Source: Sipunculus nudus (Eukaryota > Annelida > Sipuncula > Golfingiida > Sipunculidae). Taken from it: a stretch of DNA of 64,000 nt. A model generated the notes under the pieces. It was not told where the DNA came from, searched no databases, and saw nothing but the letters and a program-made list of their open reading frames with translations. The stretch lies in the NCBI GenBank assembly GCA_026874595.1, contig CM049308.1:49152124-49216123 (forward strand), in the 5' to 3' direction. The translations under genes were made by a program, and so were the position numbers. Of this stretch, positions 13,698 through 24,159 are shown one piece after another (within the stretch, counting starts at the first letter, position 1; every line of letters begins with the position of its first letter).

Positions 13698-13848
13698 CAC
13701 GTGGCTAGTTACATTGACGTCATTACAGGACACCCAGGCTATTCTATAAATAACTTGGGCAAGCCTGAGCGGTCCTTGAGCGCGTTACCGGCTCGTTGCT
13801 ATGGAAAGCTGACGTCATTCTGGTGATTCCCTTGGATTATAAATAGGC
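13698..13848 (+). promoter_or_regulatory. Gene A promoter: duplicated CRE + TATA modules
   Basis: Two perfect cAMP-response elements TGACGTCA (13715-13722 and 13810-13817) are each followed by TATAAATA (13745-13752 and 13838-13845). CRE-to-TATA spacing is 30 and 28 bp, and the modules are about 94 bp apart. A CACGTG E-box sits at 13698-13703 and GTTGCTATGG, an RFX-like half site, at about 13794. The distal TATA would start transcription near 13868, about 37 nt before the predicted start codon. CREB/ATF control is inferred from the motifs only. Confidence 0.6.
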
Positions 13849-13904
13849 CGAATGTTGACAGGGATTCCTCCAGAAATACAGTATCTACCTGAGCAGAAGG
13901 CAAC

Positions 13905-13968
13905 ATGGCGACCAACTCAAAAGATGGAATGGCGCACCATAGCGGCCCAGATTTCACCGTTTCCGAAC
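13905..13968 (+). CDS. Gene A exon 1 (start codon exon), unknown protein
   Basis: ATG at 13905 lies about 37 nt downstream of the start site predicted by the TATA box, in an AACATGG context. The peptide begins MATNSKDGMAHHSGP and ends DFTVSE plus one base (phase 1), and the exon stops at a good donor, C|GTAAGA. It joins in frame to the strong acceptor at 15040. The N-terminus is hydrophilic with no signal peptide. I do not recognise the protein. Support comes from the promoter, start codon, donor and phase match. Conservation was not tested. Confidence 0.5.
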
Positions 13969-14332
13969 GTAAGAGGATTTTTATTTTTCATCACACTCAA
14001 GTATCAGAAGTGCATTTTTCCCATATATTTTCTGCTCTTTTTCACCGTTAGTGGTGTTACGATTTTTCCCGATGGTGGCGCCAGTAGGCCACACTGCAGT
14101 AACTGCAGGTTGACAGTTTTACTGTGACCAGGGTACACACCCATCACGCTCATGGATGCTGACCTGTCACTGTTTAATTCAAATTTTTATTATTTAACTT
14201 GTACACTATACAATAACATACACATTACACTACGATTATAGAATTATAATGATTATTTGAATTAGGGCTAACCCAATTTAATTTATTTCGTCCGATACAT
14301 TATTATATTAATTACTTGTATACGAGGGACCG

Positions 14333-15005
14333 CCAACTATTTTTAGCTATAGTCGTGGTCCATTGTCTGTCGTCCATCCGTCTGTTAGACTGGCACGTTT
14401 TGAAACCAAGACCTACGAATCCAAAATTTTGCATACCGTTAGATGTCCCAAAAATCTCCTACCATACCTAAAATTGGGTCAATATGACTTTGTTCCATCG
14501 AAATATTAAGGAAAAACCTAAAATTTCAATTAAAAACCTATTATCACACTTCAGGACTGCCTAATATCAAAACCACTTATCTGTTTTTCTTAATATTGTC
14601 CAAAAATATTCTCCTATATATTTCCTATATACATGCAAGAAATTATGTCTATTAAGTGTAATTTCTTTAAGTTATAGGCCCGAACATAATGGACTTTGTA
14701 AAAAACAGGAAAAATATTTACTCACTTGACATGAAAAATTTTGAAACTAGAGACTTTTTTTCCCCCAAGTATATAACTTTTTTTAATTAGGATTCAATAG
14801 TATACCAAAAATTAGATCTGAATTTATGTAATTTTTTTAAGTTTTTAGCATAAAAATAAAATCAGTACCTCAAATTTTGCCAAATTTTGACCTTGGCACA
14901 TTTTTTTCCTGTGAGCACTGTTGATTTAATTTTCACAGCATGTAAACATATGTATTTAATCAGTTTAAATCTGAAATTTGAATATAAAAGCTTGAAAATT
15001 AGGCT
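14333..15005 (+). mobile_element. Type B element, 5' portion, in gene A intron 1
   Basis: The head reads TTTTTAGCTATAGTCGTGG followed by TGTCTGTCGTCCATCCGTC, resembling the starts of the elements at 30385 and 59677. The body is a diverged copy of 7820-8440 in the opposite orientation. Homology fades near 15005, just before the exon 2 acceptor, so the element ends within the intron. Confidence 0.65.
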
Positions 15006-15039
15006 AGTTATTGGGTTTTTTCTTCACGCTCTATTGCAG

Positions 15040-15148
15040 TCACCTGCTTTGTCAACATGCAGGTTTGCCACTCCTGGTCACTGGAAGTCAGCTATGCCAA
15101 GGTTCCTAATTTGTTACAGTCACTGGAGGAGATCCCCTGCTGTGACAG
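15040..15148 (+). CDS. Gene A exon 2, unknown protein
   Basis: Preceded by a strong polypyrimidine acceptor (TTTTTTCTTCACGCTCTATTGCAG region ending at 15039). Joined to exon 1 in phase 1 it stays open: LTCFVNMQVCHSWSLEVSYA, then KVPNLLQSLEEIPCCD, ending in phase 2 at CAG|GTGCAC. The frame continues open past the donor into a proline-coding C-rich tract. The segment is cysteine-rich (four Cys in about 36 residues). Not matched to a known family. The donor is weaker than the acceptor, so the 3' boundary is less certain. Confidence 0.45.
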
Positions 15149-15186
15149 GTGCACAGTTAAACTCATATCACCACCCCATACCCCCA

Positions 15187-15224
15187 TACTGTCACCCCCA
15201 CCCCCACCCCCCCCCCCACCCCCG
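15187..15224. repeat. C-rich tract
   Basis: Runs of C interrupted by A, encoding polyproline in one frame. Similar C runs at about 15840-15856 and 16196-16210 make three within 1 kb. Confidence 0.8.
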
Positions 15225-15771
15225 GGGAACCAATCAGGTGTTATGCAGTAACTGTTATTGTTTTCACTGTATCTACTTAATTGTAATGCTGTTTCAATTC
15301 CAATATAAAAAAAAAACTTTCCTTGAAAAAGTAATTCAAGGTGAAATCCAGAAGATGCCATGTTGTGTTAATGTAGTATTTTTAAAGAAATCAATTTACT
15401 TTTAAATGATTTTAACAAATTAAGATATAATTAAACCCATCAGTATGCATAAATTTATAAAATATGAAGCAAAATATGGATAAATAAAGGCCCAATTTAA
15501 AATTGTAAAATCTGTTTTTATTTATATATTTATTGTTTGCAAATTTAAAAGATATATTTTTGTTGTAAAAAATAAATATACATTTGTAAGGATGATGTTA
15601 TCTGATTGAGATTTATTGTGATGATGCAATTTAGAATTATGAATAAACTTTTATATAAATATATAGATTATATTGGAAATGTATATAGATATAAACTTAA
15701 AATAAAAAAAAAAATTTGATAATAAAAGGAGGATCTAATACAAACATTTTTTCATTATTTTCCTGCCACAG

Positions 15772-15805
15772 CAGAATAGGAGATCAGTCTTTTTTTGCCC
15801 TGTGT
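15772..15805 (+). CDS. Gene A exon 3 candidate
   Basis: A strong acceptor (ATTATTTTCCTGCCACAG) ends at 15771, with a tandem CAG three bases later (NAGNAG). Joined in phase 2 it encodes (S)RIGDQSFFALC and ends in phase 0 at TGTGT|GTATGT, a good donor. The exon is only 34 or 31 nt, so chance cannot be excluded. Read-through would enter a proline-coding C tract. Confidence 0.3.
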
Positions 15806-15974
15806 GTATGTGCAGAAGTGTTGTTAATCCAACCACCACCACCCCCCCCCCCCCCAGCTGCCATTGTTCCTGTGCACTGGGACATTGGTTTTTAATAAAA
15901 ATGTGTAAAATCTATTGGAAAAAAAATTGGATTAAAAAAAATTAAGATGTGATTGAAACATGTTCTTTCCTCAG

Positions 15975-15989
15975 GAGAATGGAACATAA
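15975..15989 (+). CDS. Gene A terminal exon candidate
   Basis: The acceptor GTTCTTTCCTCAG ends at 15974. In phase 0 the exon reads ENGT and then TAA, giving a predicted total of about 72 residues for gene A. A poly(A) signal AATAAA lies at 16399-16404. Type B mobile sequence starts right after the stop, so the 3' UTR would be element-derived. Very short and therefore weak. Confidence 0.25.
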   Translation, partial: ENGT

Positions 15990-16314
15990 AGTGATCAACT
16001 CTGTCTGTCCATCATCTCTCTGTTATCCTTAAATATATATTATTTATGAAATTTTTCCTATAAGCACTGTTGAAATAACTTTCATACACTATGTGTATGG
16101 ATTTAAGCTATTAAAGTCTGAAATTTGAAAGTAACTTATATATTCATTTGAGTAATATTGCATATGGTAAACTTTAATCCCATCATTCCACCAACCCCCC
16201 CCCCCCCCCACAACCACAACCAAATCCTACCATCTGTGGACTGGGGATATCAGTTATATTTCAACTGTATACATTTTATAAAATATAAAAAAAACATATA
16301 TTCAATGATATATG

Positions 16315-16379
<65 letters not shown>

Positions 16380-16706
16380 ATATATATATGTCCAATTTAA
16401 TAAATGTGTAAACTACTGAACTGTCAACAGTTTATCAACAAGCCAACCAATGATCATGGTAAATATATTCATCTTATGGTCACAAAATGTTCACATGCTT
16501 CAATTTTGACATTATAGAATGCATGGTTTGGTCACAAAATATAATTTGAAACAATTTCCTCCTTATCAGTATACACCAATCATGTCAACCAGCCATGGCA
16601 TATATTACCTTTTCCTACTAGACTTTTATCTCCATTTGATATTATTTTAGATGTTTTACCTTCAAGGTCAACTTCAGCTTAGCACAGTGACCCTTGGGTC
16701 CCTTGT
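15990..16706 (+). mobile_element. Type B element, 3' portion
   Basis: Begins near GTGATCAACTCTGTCTGTCC and contains the same ATTTTTCCTATAAGCACTGTTG block as the copies at 14.9 kb and 7.95 kb. It ends with CAGCTTAGCACAGTGACCC, then TTGGGTCCCTTGTT, the degenerate form of the tail TGACCCATGGGTCACTTGT seen at 32803 and 61913. Confidence 0.65.
16312..16390. repeat. (TA)n microsatellite with ATTT interruptions
   Basis: About 80 bp of TA repeats inside the type B copy. Confidence 0.9.
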
Positions 16707-16907
16707 TTCAGAAAATAGGTTAAATATTACATGTTGGGTCTTAAAAGAAAGCTTGTAATGTCAGTAAGCAGAAAATTTTGTTCTTTGTTCATTACTGACG
16801 ATCACCTCAGTATTATACATCATAAAAACAAACACAGTCCGAAATTTAGCTTTCATTGAATTTATGAAAAAAAAAACTGGTCCCAGTCTGCAACACAGTA
16901 ATAAACA

Positions 16908-16913
16908 TTTATT
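16908..16913 (-). terminator. Poly(A) signal of the minus-strand gene
   Basis: AATAAA on the minus strand, about 180 nt downstream of the predicted stop at 17094. The distance fits a short 3' UTR and would make this gene converge on gene A. Confidence 0.35.
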
Positions 16914-17093
16914 CAGACAGCTTGACAGGTGTTTTTAGTTCTTCAGACATTATCTCATAGCCACAAATAAAGGAAACTAGTAAGATGTGATGCAAACTAT
17001 CATAAATTTTGGCATAAAGTTGCCATATTTGCACATTTTTACAGTCTGCCGCAGAAATACATTACTTAGTCACTGAGCTGCTGCTTGATATAG

Positions 17094-17201
17094 TCATATC
17101 TGAGAGGCAAAAGCCTTGACCAGAACATGAATCCTCTCTCTGGGGATATTCAGGAAGTCCACTATAGCAGGGTAACACTCCTTGATGTCACTGTTGGGCT
17201 G
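17094..17201 (-). CDS. Minus-strand gene, terminal exon candidate
   Basis: On the minus strand the acceptor TTCTCATAG (with an adjacent CAG, so NAGNAG) is followed by 35 codons and TGA: QPNSDIKECYPAIVDF, then LNIPRERIHVLVKAFASQI. The composition is protein-like, with mixed charged and hydrophobic residues. An in-frame stop lies directly before the exon, as expected when intron ends there. A poly(A) signal follows about 180 nt downstream. The family was not recognised. The exon needs a phase-0 upstream exon, and 18253-18289 fits. Confidence 0.4.
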   Translation of the reverse strand, partial: QPNSDIKECYPAIVDFLNIPRERIHVLVKAFASQI

Positions 17202-18068
17202 CTATGAGAACCTGGAGTATGGTGAATAAAACTGAAATCAGTAAAAATAAATATGTGTTGCTTATATTTTGTTTCTTTATAGTCTTTGTAAGACTTTTGG
17301 TTTTCTGGAAATAATCATTAGTCTATATAAAAATATCTTGCAAGCAACAGTACCAAAATAATTGCACTTTCATACATAAATTTACAATAAAATTATTTTT
17401 TTATAAACTGTGAACTATTTACTTATTGCTACTGCAGACTTTTATCTTTCAGTTCCTACTGACATTTTACAGTAAAACATGTCATACAAATAAGTTTCAC
17501 TTGCAATTAGAGAACTGATGCAAGACCAAAATCTAAATATGTGATAAGAACCAACAGTGGAAGTGAAGATATGTTTCACATGGTAGGCAACCTAAAAATA
17601 TACATGTTGACCACTACAACAAGAACATTGGAGTGTAGCATATACATCAATAGGGAAGCAATAAAGAAGTTTCAATTTACATTTAAAAAAGTAAACTAAC
17701 TTTAATATTGAGGCATGAAATGTTGTAATTGATTATTGTAATAAAAGAATTTGACATATTCATTTAAATAAAATCAGGGGTGTGAATAAAGGGGGGATGG
17801 GGGTATATATCCCCCACCACTTTTTAGCAAAGTGGGAGATGGTAAGTGTAATTATCCCCTGCTATTCAGAGAATTATATTTAGATATTGGAAATGAAATA
17901 TAACCATAATAAGAATTATAGATTTTTGTTCTGTATAAGTATACAATGAAATATTATTTCACATTGTTTAGAACAAATCTATAATGGAAACATAATATCT
18001 TATTTTCTTAAACCATTAAATTTATTTGTAATATATTTGAAATATGTCATAAAGACACTTTAAGGGGT
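17202..18068. other. AT-rich stretch, presumed intron
   Basis: No further exon seen on either strand. Confidence 0.4.
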
Positions 18069-18090
18069 ATGTGAATATATATATACACAT

Positions 18091-18141
<51 letters not shown>

Positions 18142-18200
18142 TATATATTTATATATCTATATATATTTATATATTTATATATATATGTATATATGTGTGT
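18069..18200. repeat. (CA)/(TA)n/(GT) compound microsatellite
   Basis: An ACAC run, a long TA tract with ATTT interruptions, then GTGTGT, about 130 bp in total. Confidence 0.9.
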
Positions 18201-18252
18201 GTAAGGGTGTGTGTGTGTATGTGTTCATAAAAACTTTAAAAAAAAACCCTAC

Positions 18253-18289
18253 GACTGGAGTCATCCCCCTTGATGATAAGTTGATGCCA
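18253..18289 (-). CDS. Minus-strand gene, internal exon candidate
   Basis: A strong acceptor on the minus strand (CTTTATTTTATTCAG) opens a 37-nt exon ending at a modest donor, GTC|GTAGGG. Entered in phase 2 it encodes GINLSSRGMTPV and leaves in phase 0, which is the phase the 17094-17201 exon requires. The short length and AT-rich acceptor leave room for coincidence. Confidence 0.25.
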
Positions 18290-18981
18290 CTGAATAAAAT
18301 AAAGCATTAATAAAATAACAGGCTTAAAGCAGGTATAACACTAACTGATCACTTTTTTTTCTTTTTCAAATTAAGATTTAAGAATTCTGACAGAAAATGT
18401 CATTGCAAAAAACCCCTAACCAGACACTGCTAATTGGGTTAATATCAAATGTTTGCAATATAACAATTTTTTTTCTGATAAAAACAACTTTGTGTTACAG
18501 TGCATGGAAGTCTTAAGACCAACAGGATTCTGAAGTTTCCCCTTTTTTTTAAGTAACAGCAATATCCTTTCTATAAAAGATAGATTATATTATTTATTCC
18601 AAGGTTATAACTGAATTTTATTATTTATTTATTATTATGAAATAACCAGTGAAAATATTACAGTATGTACTGCCTGTACAGTATTGTACACTGATAAACA
18701 ATTCCTTGAGCTGGAGAACTGAAACTGAAAGAAAGAAAAAAAAAAGGAGTACATATCATTGAAATAAAAAAAAACATTATTTCAGAAATAACAAATAATA
18801 CAACACGTTTTGTTTGTACAATTAATCCCATACATCATCTATTCATCAGTTTCATCCATATACAGCTCATATAACCAGTAAAATACAATTCTAAAAAAAG
18901 TTTGTTCAGCTACTTCATGTACATTGTAATAAAAACCTTTATTATCGCTCAATTTTTTCAATATCGACCATCTTGCCTTCC

Positions 18982-18999
18982 TGCCAGAAGGGGGCGCTA
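18982..18999 (+). promoter_or_regulatory. CTCF-like motif
   Basis: TGCCAGAAGGGGGCGCTA closely matches the animal CTCF core (CCASYAGRKGGCGCYR). On the minus strand the same bases could also open an alternative terminal exon (18942-18996, APFWQEGKMVDIEKIER then stop, phase 2), so the two readings compete. Confidence 0.35.
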
Positions 19000-19237
19000 C
19001 AATTGCGGGAAAGATTTAAACAACCTCTACGGCTATATTTCATATTAATTCATTTAATTAACATGTCAGTATGATACAATAATTTAGTATGAATCAAATA
19101 CAAACCATTTATGGTTGATATCATATTCCTATAGTGTTTTGTTTACTCTCTGCCAACTTAAAAAATCTCTGGGTGAGCTTCTCTTGCCTTCTCTGGAGCC
19201 AAATGGCAAAAAAACATAACCTAGACATAGTTCTTAC

Positions 19238-19276
19238 CGCAATCCATTACTCCTGGCACTCTCCATACAGTCATTC
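19238..19276 (-). CDS. Minus-strand gene, internal exon candidate
   Basis: A 39-nt exon on the minus strand with a strong donor, GCG|GTAAGA, and a weaker acceptor (TTGCTTAGTACACAG). Phase 2 in and 2 out: NDCMESARSNGL between split arginine codons. It fits in frame between the exons at 27381-27465 and 18253-18289. It can also be joined in frame to alternative terminal exons at 18839-18890 (IVFYWLYELYMDETDE, stop) or 18942-18996, so the 3' structure is unresolved. Confidence 0.3.
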
Positions 19277-19439
19277 CTGTGTACTAAGCAATAATACAGC
19301 ATGTGTTTTGGAAACCCAAAATGATCGCTGCACGGAGAAGTTGGTCACCAGGGCCCCTAGCGGTCGTGGCGGTCCTTATGTATATCCCCTGCCACTCTGC
19401 CATGCAAGAGGCCTATTGCATATTAACATATAGGTATAG

Positions 19440-21040
19440 ATTTATATTATTCATACATCAGTTATATAGCCACACCATCCAAGTCCAAATGCAAGTCTGT
19501 TTCCCAACAAGTGACCATTCCACCTCCACATATATACAAGCTACCACCTTAGGTTACACGTTTTTACAGTTTGTCAACATTGCTGTTTTTAAAAACATGT
19601 TGTTGATAAACAAGTTCACACATCCTTCACAAAGGCCTTATAAGAACTTTTCACTACCAAAATTACCCTTAGATCATTAATATATACACAGACATCAAAT
19701 AATTTTTTTCCCAAAGGTAGGTGATTGGGCACTTTTAAGGTGTATATCAAATGGTTCTTTTTTAAAAACATATCAACAACATGAAACTAATTTCATTATC
19801 CAAAACAATCAAAATGGGTATTTCCAGAAGTAATTATGTTTGTATTACACATACATTCACTTACACAGAATTCATCTCAGACCTAAATCACTGAGTTAAA
19901 ATCTAGATTTATTAATATCTAGCATACAATAAATGTGTCAATGAGCAAAACTTTAAGATGATTTAAATATGTTTAGGATATAGCCAGTAAAATTCAGTGT
20001 TTTACATTCTCTGATCATTAATTTTTTTTAGTTAATTGGCCATTTGTCATATACAACTCTCATACTCAAAATTTAAATTAATCACCAAATTTTACAAAAT
20101 CACTGACAAAAATCATAGATAATCCAAGAAAGCCTATATTCTAAACTTTGTATGTCACAGACTGGTACAAAATGAACACTATCATCCTAACAGATTATGG
20201 AGGGGGGTTCCAAGACATTTTTCCGTCATTATGATCTTTTCAGATATTTTAGGTTCACAAGTGATACTTGTCAATTTCCAGTGTTGTTTTATTTGGTATG
20301 TACATTGATAAAATATAATGAAGATCTGCAGAATGCACATAACCACATAGCAATGATGAACATACCAGAAATGTTGAATGGGATTAACCCAGAAAACAAT
20401 TTTTTTTACAAACTAAACAGCAATGGACTGAAAGTTAATTAAAATAATTTTCTGCAGGATTCATTATTTTAGTAAATGTTATTTAGTCATGAGCCATGAA
20501 CTAAAGGATATTCAGGCTTAATATAACCTTGTAGCACATGATCATACTGAAATCAGATTTGCAAGTAAGCATATATATTAAACATTAGCTTCACATATAT
20601 ATGTTCCTTAGAAGATATGAAATTCCCAATCTCAACTCACCTTAGTAAATTCCACATATGACAAGGCCAAGTGGGGCAATACTGATAGATATATATGGAT
20701 CAATATGACAAGTCATTATGATTTGCATGCAGTCCCAAAATACCTGGGACACTGCTCAAAACATTCCCAGTAATCAGATTTAGTAGATCATTGACTGGTC
20801 TTTTTCACATGGTGGATTTTAAACTAAAACAGTAAAATTTGCAGTTATATTTTGTGATCACATCATTATCAACATGGTCATAAAGTGAAAGAGATTGATC
20901 CGAAAATATTGTAAGGGTAAATATTATTGATAAACTCTGGTATTTACTAGCTCTGTTGGAACACAAACTACAAAAAACTGGAATACTTTGATAACTGAGG
21001 AACCTGCAGGGATATCTGACATCAAGTGAGGACTGACTTT
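19440..21040. other. Non-coding stretch
   Basis: AT-rich with no repeats or paired splice sites recognised. Confidence 0.4.
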
Positions 21041-21041
21041 C

Positions 21042-21660
21042 TTTAGCTCTGCTGATTGTAAGTCTTCTGAGCTATACCTATCATGGTCACCCTTGTCCAT
21101 CATCTGTCATAGGGTCTGGCCATCCACTGACAGAGCACATATCATAACCATTTGACCTTGGCACTTCTAATTTTAATCCAGGGAGGTCCTTTGGATGTTC
21201 ATAGGATACCTCAAATTAGGTCACCGAGTCCCAGTTTCTCCTTTTCATGATGTGGTATTTGAAGAAAATCAGCTGAGTGAGCTCTTCACAAATATTGCAG
21301 GCACAAGGGCAAAATTAAACTGTTGTTGGCTGTCTATGTATGAAATTCATGCTTAAGATACCTCAGTAATGGTTGCATGGATTTCTTTAAAATTTGTTAA
21401 GCCAAGAAACCCCTATCAGTGGCACCTTCCACATTTTCTTCATGTACACAAATTTTTGGTTGAAAAAGTTGAATGTTAAAGCCTGAAATTATTTTGGACA
21501 TGTCATATTTGGATCCAGTCAAAAAAACTCCATACTCACTTCACATGCTTTGTTAATTTTGAGCTTAACATATAAACATGGAGCCCATGCTTCCTGTGTT
21601 TTGTAGAATGCACTTTGAAGATGATTGTTCTATCACCTTTATCTGTAGATAACCTGGCGT
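21042..21660 (+). mobile_element. Degenerate type B element copy
   Basis: The head TTAGCTCTGCTGATTGTAAG followed by CTGAGCTATA and CCCTTGTCCATCATC parallels the hairpin head at 59677. Monomer-like words (CTCAAATTAGGTCACCGAG, TTTGACCTTGGC) continue for several hundred bases. No tail was identified. Confidence 0.5.
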
Positions 21661-22930
21661 GCTAGGTCATGTCATCTGTCATCAGATTGAACAGACAGGA
21701 TTGAAAGTACAAGATTAATCATTATAACTTATATACAATCATCTCACATGTGTCATTTACCTGATAAGTATTCTGTATAACTGAAATTTTCAATCCTGCT
21801 TTGTTTTTTTCTTGGCTGTTACCTTAAATCATTTGTGAAAGTATTTAAGTGACTTCCAAGTTATTCATATACACATGCCAGTGTGTATATTGATACAAAG
21901 GCACTAGTAACTCTGTTCTGATTTTGAACATATACTTGTATGTAATGTGTGTGAAACTTGTGGTAAATGGTACATTTAGGAGACTCCGAACAATAGTATG
22001 CTATGCTTAGCAGATAAAGAGTGGTTAGATTTTCCTGCTCCAATCTGTTAACTATTTGTGGTTGCAAATTAAGGTCTTTTGATCTTCAAACAGCCTTGGT
22101 TTAATTTAGCTTTAGAATTCATATTAAAATGAATTATTGCCTCAATGATATATACATATTTGGAATCCTTTGAATATCCTTTGATAGATGAGAAATATAT
22201 GAACATTGTCTCAAATTTTGCAAAGAAGATTTTAAACTTTAAATAATTTATTTTATTTTTTTTTTTTCAGTGCAATATATATCTAACATTTGGCAAATAG
22301 TATGTATGTAAAAATAGTATCACATTGAAGTACATACAAATATCTCAAGCCGTTTTTTTTATCGTGTGTTTATAATCTTTTTTTCCTATTGAATTTTCAA
22401 TTTTAATAAATTTTGTGAAACAAACAATGCTTATTTTTTTTTTAAATTGGTGTATAACTGCTAAACTGAAACAGATATTGAAAAAAAAGAAAAAACCCAT
22501 TTTAGTTTCCTTATCAACATACCTATAGATATGCAAAATTTGAAAAAAAAACTACATTCGGTGGTTTTTGAAAATATCACGCCAAAGACAGTGCAGTCTG
22601 TTGAATTGTTGTTTAGAAAAAATCCCCAAAAATTGTTTTGAAAGAGTAATTTCCTTTTCAACAGGAAACGGGAATATCAGAGCAAGTGACAAATAAAGAC
22701 ATATCAGACCAATAAGTGGTGTATACAGACTGTACGTTGCTTTGTACCCCATGGGGCTTTTCACGACTTGTAAACAATTCTCAGACCAGGTTTTCAATCA
22801 AATTAATAAAAATGAGAGTCAGTTATGTGGGCCATAATCTCGAACATAGAGGTCCCCATTCTGTGTTATGCTTTATATTTGTGCAGTTGATTTTATGATA
22901 TTGTATACAGCCATTTGTAAGAGTTTATTT

Positions 22931-24156
22931 TTATGTCTCGCCTCCCATGGGGGAGACATAGTGTTTAGTCTGTTTGTGTTAGTGTCGTCATCTTTGTCAT
23001 ATCTTGTTAATGCAATAACTTTAAATGACATGACATTTTTTCATGATATTTTAAATTTAAATTGTTTCTACCAAAATCTTGGATGAATTAAAAAACTGGT
23101 GACCCAGACCTTCACCATCAAGGTCAAATACGCCAAAATGGTGAATCCAATAACTTTTGAAGTATCACATTTTTTTTTTCCTCAGATTTGAAACACTACT
23201 TGTTAAAATCAAGTTCTTTTAAGGAGCCAGATAAACTGGTGACCTTGACCTTCATCAAATCTGCCAGAATAGAAAGTATTTGTGAACATTATTTGTGAAC
23301 ATTATAACTTTTGAACCACCCAATATATTTTCATGGAATTTGACTTGTAAAATGTCTCTACCAAAATCTCGGACAAGTTCAAAAACTGATGACCTTGATC
23401 TTCATTATCATGGTCAAATAGGCTGATACAGAATTATTTGTTGGCGATGACGAAAAAACTTGTAAACTTGCATAACTGGGAAACTGGTTAAAACGGTCCA
23501 AATGACCGAAATCGCAAGTAAAAGGGCATTGCCTCCTCGAAGTAAAGCCGCTCACAAGGATCGAGTTCGGCTCTCAATTGACATGGTTGGGTCTCCGCTG
23601 CTGGGATCGGTGGAGGGAATGCGGGTTGCTTCGGGCTTTGTCACTGTGGGTGCTGTAGCTTTCTAACAAGGACTCAACCCAGGAGAGAAGAGGGCGCCCC
23701 CTATGGCTCCTTGCTTGGCTTGGCATGGCACTGTGACTGTCGGCTCTGAGAACATGAGAACATGCTTAGGGAGCGCACAGGGCTGAGGTCTTGACCGCAG
23801 CAACCTGTAGCTGCTCGATGAGCGTATACTTCTTTTGGTTGGTTAGAATTATTTGTGAACCCCATAACTTAGAAGTAGTGCAAATTTTTCCTCAAATTTA
23901 AAAAAAACACTAATTGTTTTAATCAAGTTCATTGAGGAGCTAAAAAAAACTAGTGACCTTCACCCGGAACTTCAAGGTCAAATCAGCCAGAATAAAATCA
24001 GTTCAGTTCATAACTTGGTTACTTTGATCATCATCATACAAGGTCAGATCGTTAGAAATCCAGGATTTAAGTTAACACGAAACTTTTGAAGGGGTTCATT
24101 ATTTACTAACATATTTGGGAAAGTTAGGCTCTTAGTGAGGAGAGACATATACTTGT
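22931..24156 (+). mobile_element. Type C element (GTCTCGCC head, CTTGT tail), interrupted
   Basis: The head is ATGTCTCGCCTCCCATGG with a partial hairpin ending GGGGGAGACAT. The tail GAGGAGAGACATATACTTGT carries the inverted counterpart of ATGTCTC. The body holds diverged monomers of roughly 150-160 bp, each with CCAAAATCT, an AACTGGTGACC word, CTTCA and a CAAGGTCAAAT word. A 403-bp foreign block splits one monomer. A second diverged copy lies at 48330-48930. Confidence 0.75.
23442..23844. mobile_element. SINE-like insertion with 12-bp target duplication
   Basis: The block is more GC-rich than its host and is flanked by perfect copies of AGAATTATTTGT (23430-23441 and 23845-23856). Removing it restores the host monomer. 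Its right end, TTTGGTTGGTT, looks like a short-repeat SINE tail, and GGATCGAGTTC at about 23558 is a 9/11 match to a pol III B box. I found no clear A box, so a tRNA origin is not established. Confidence 0.7.
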
Positions 24157-24159
24157 TTT

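Noticed and set aside
19320..19418. Plus-strand start MIAARRSWSPGPLAVVAVLM resembling a signal peptide
   Set aside because: The frame continues into AT-rich sequence without a donor, no promoter is visible, and the opposite strand carries a strong donor in the same place.
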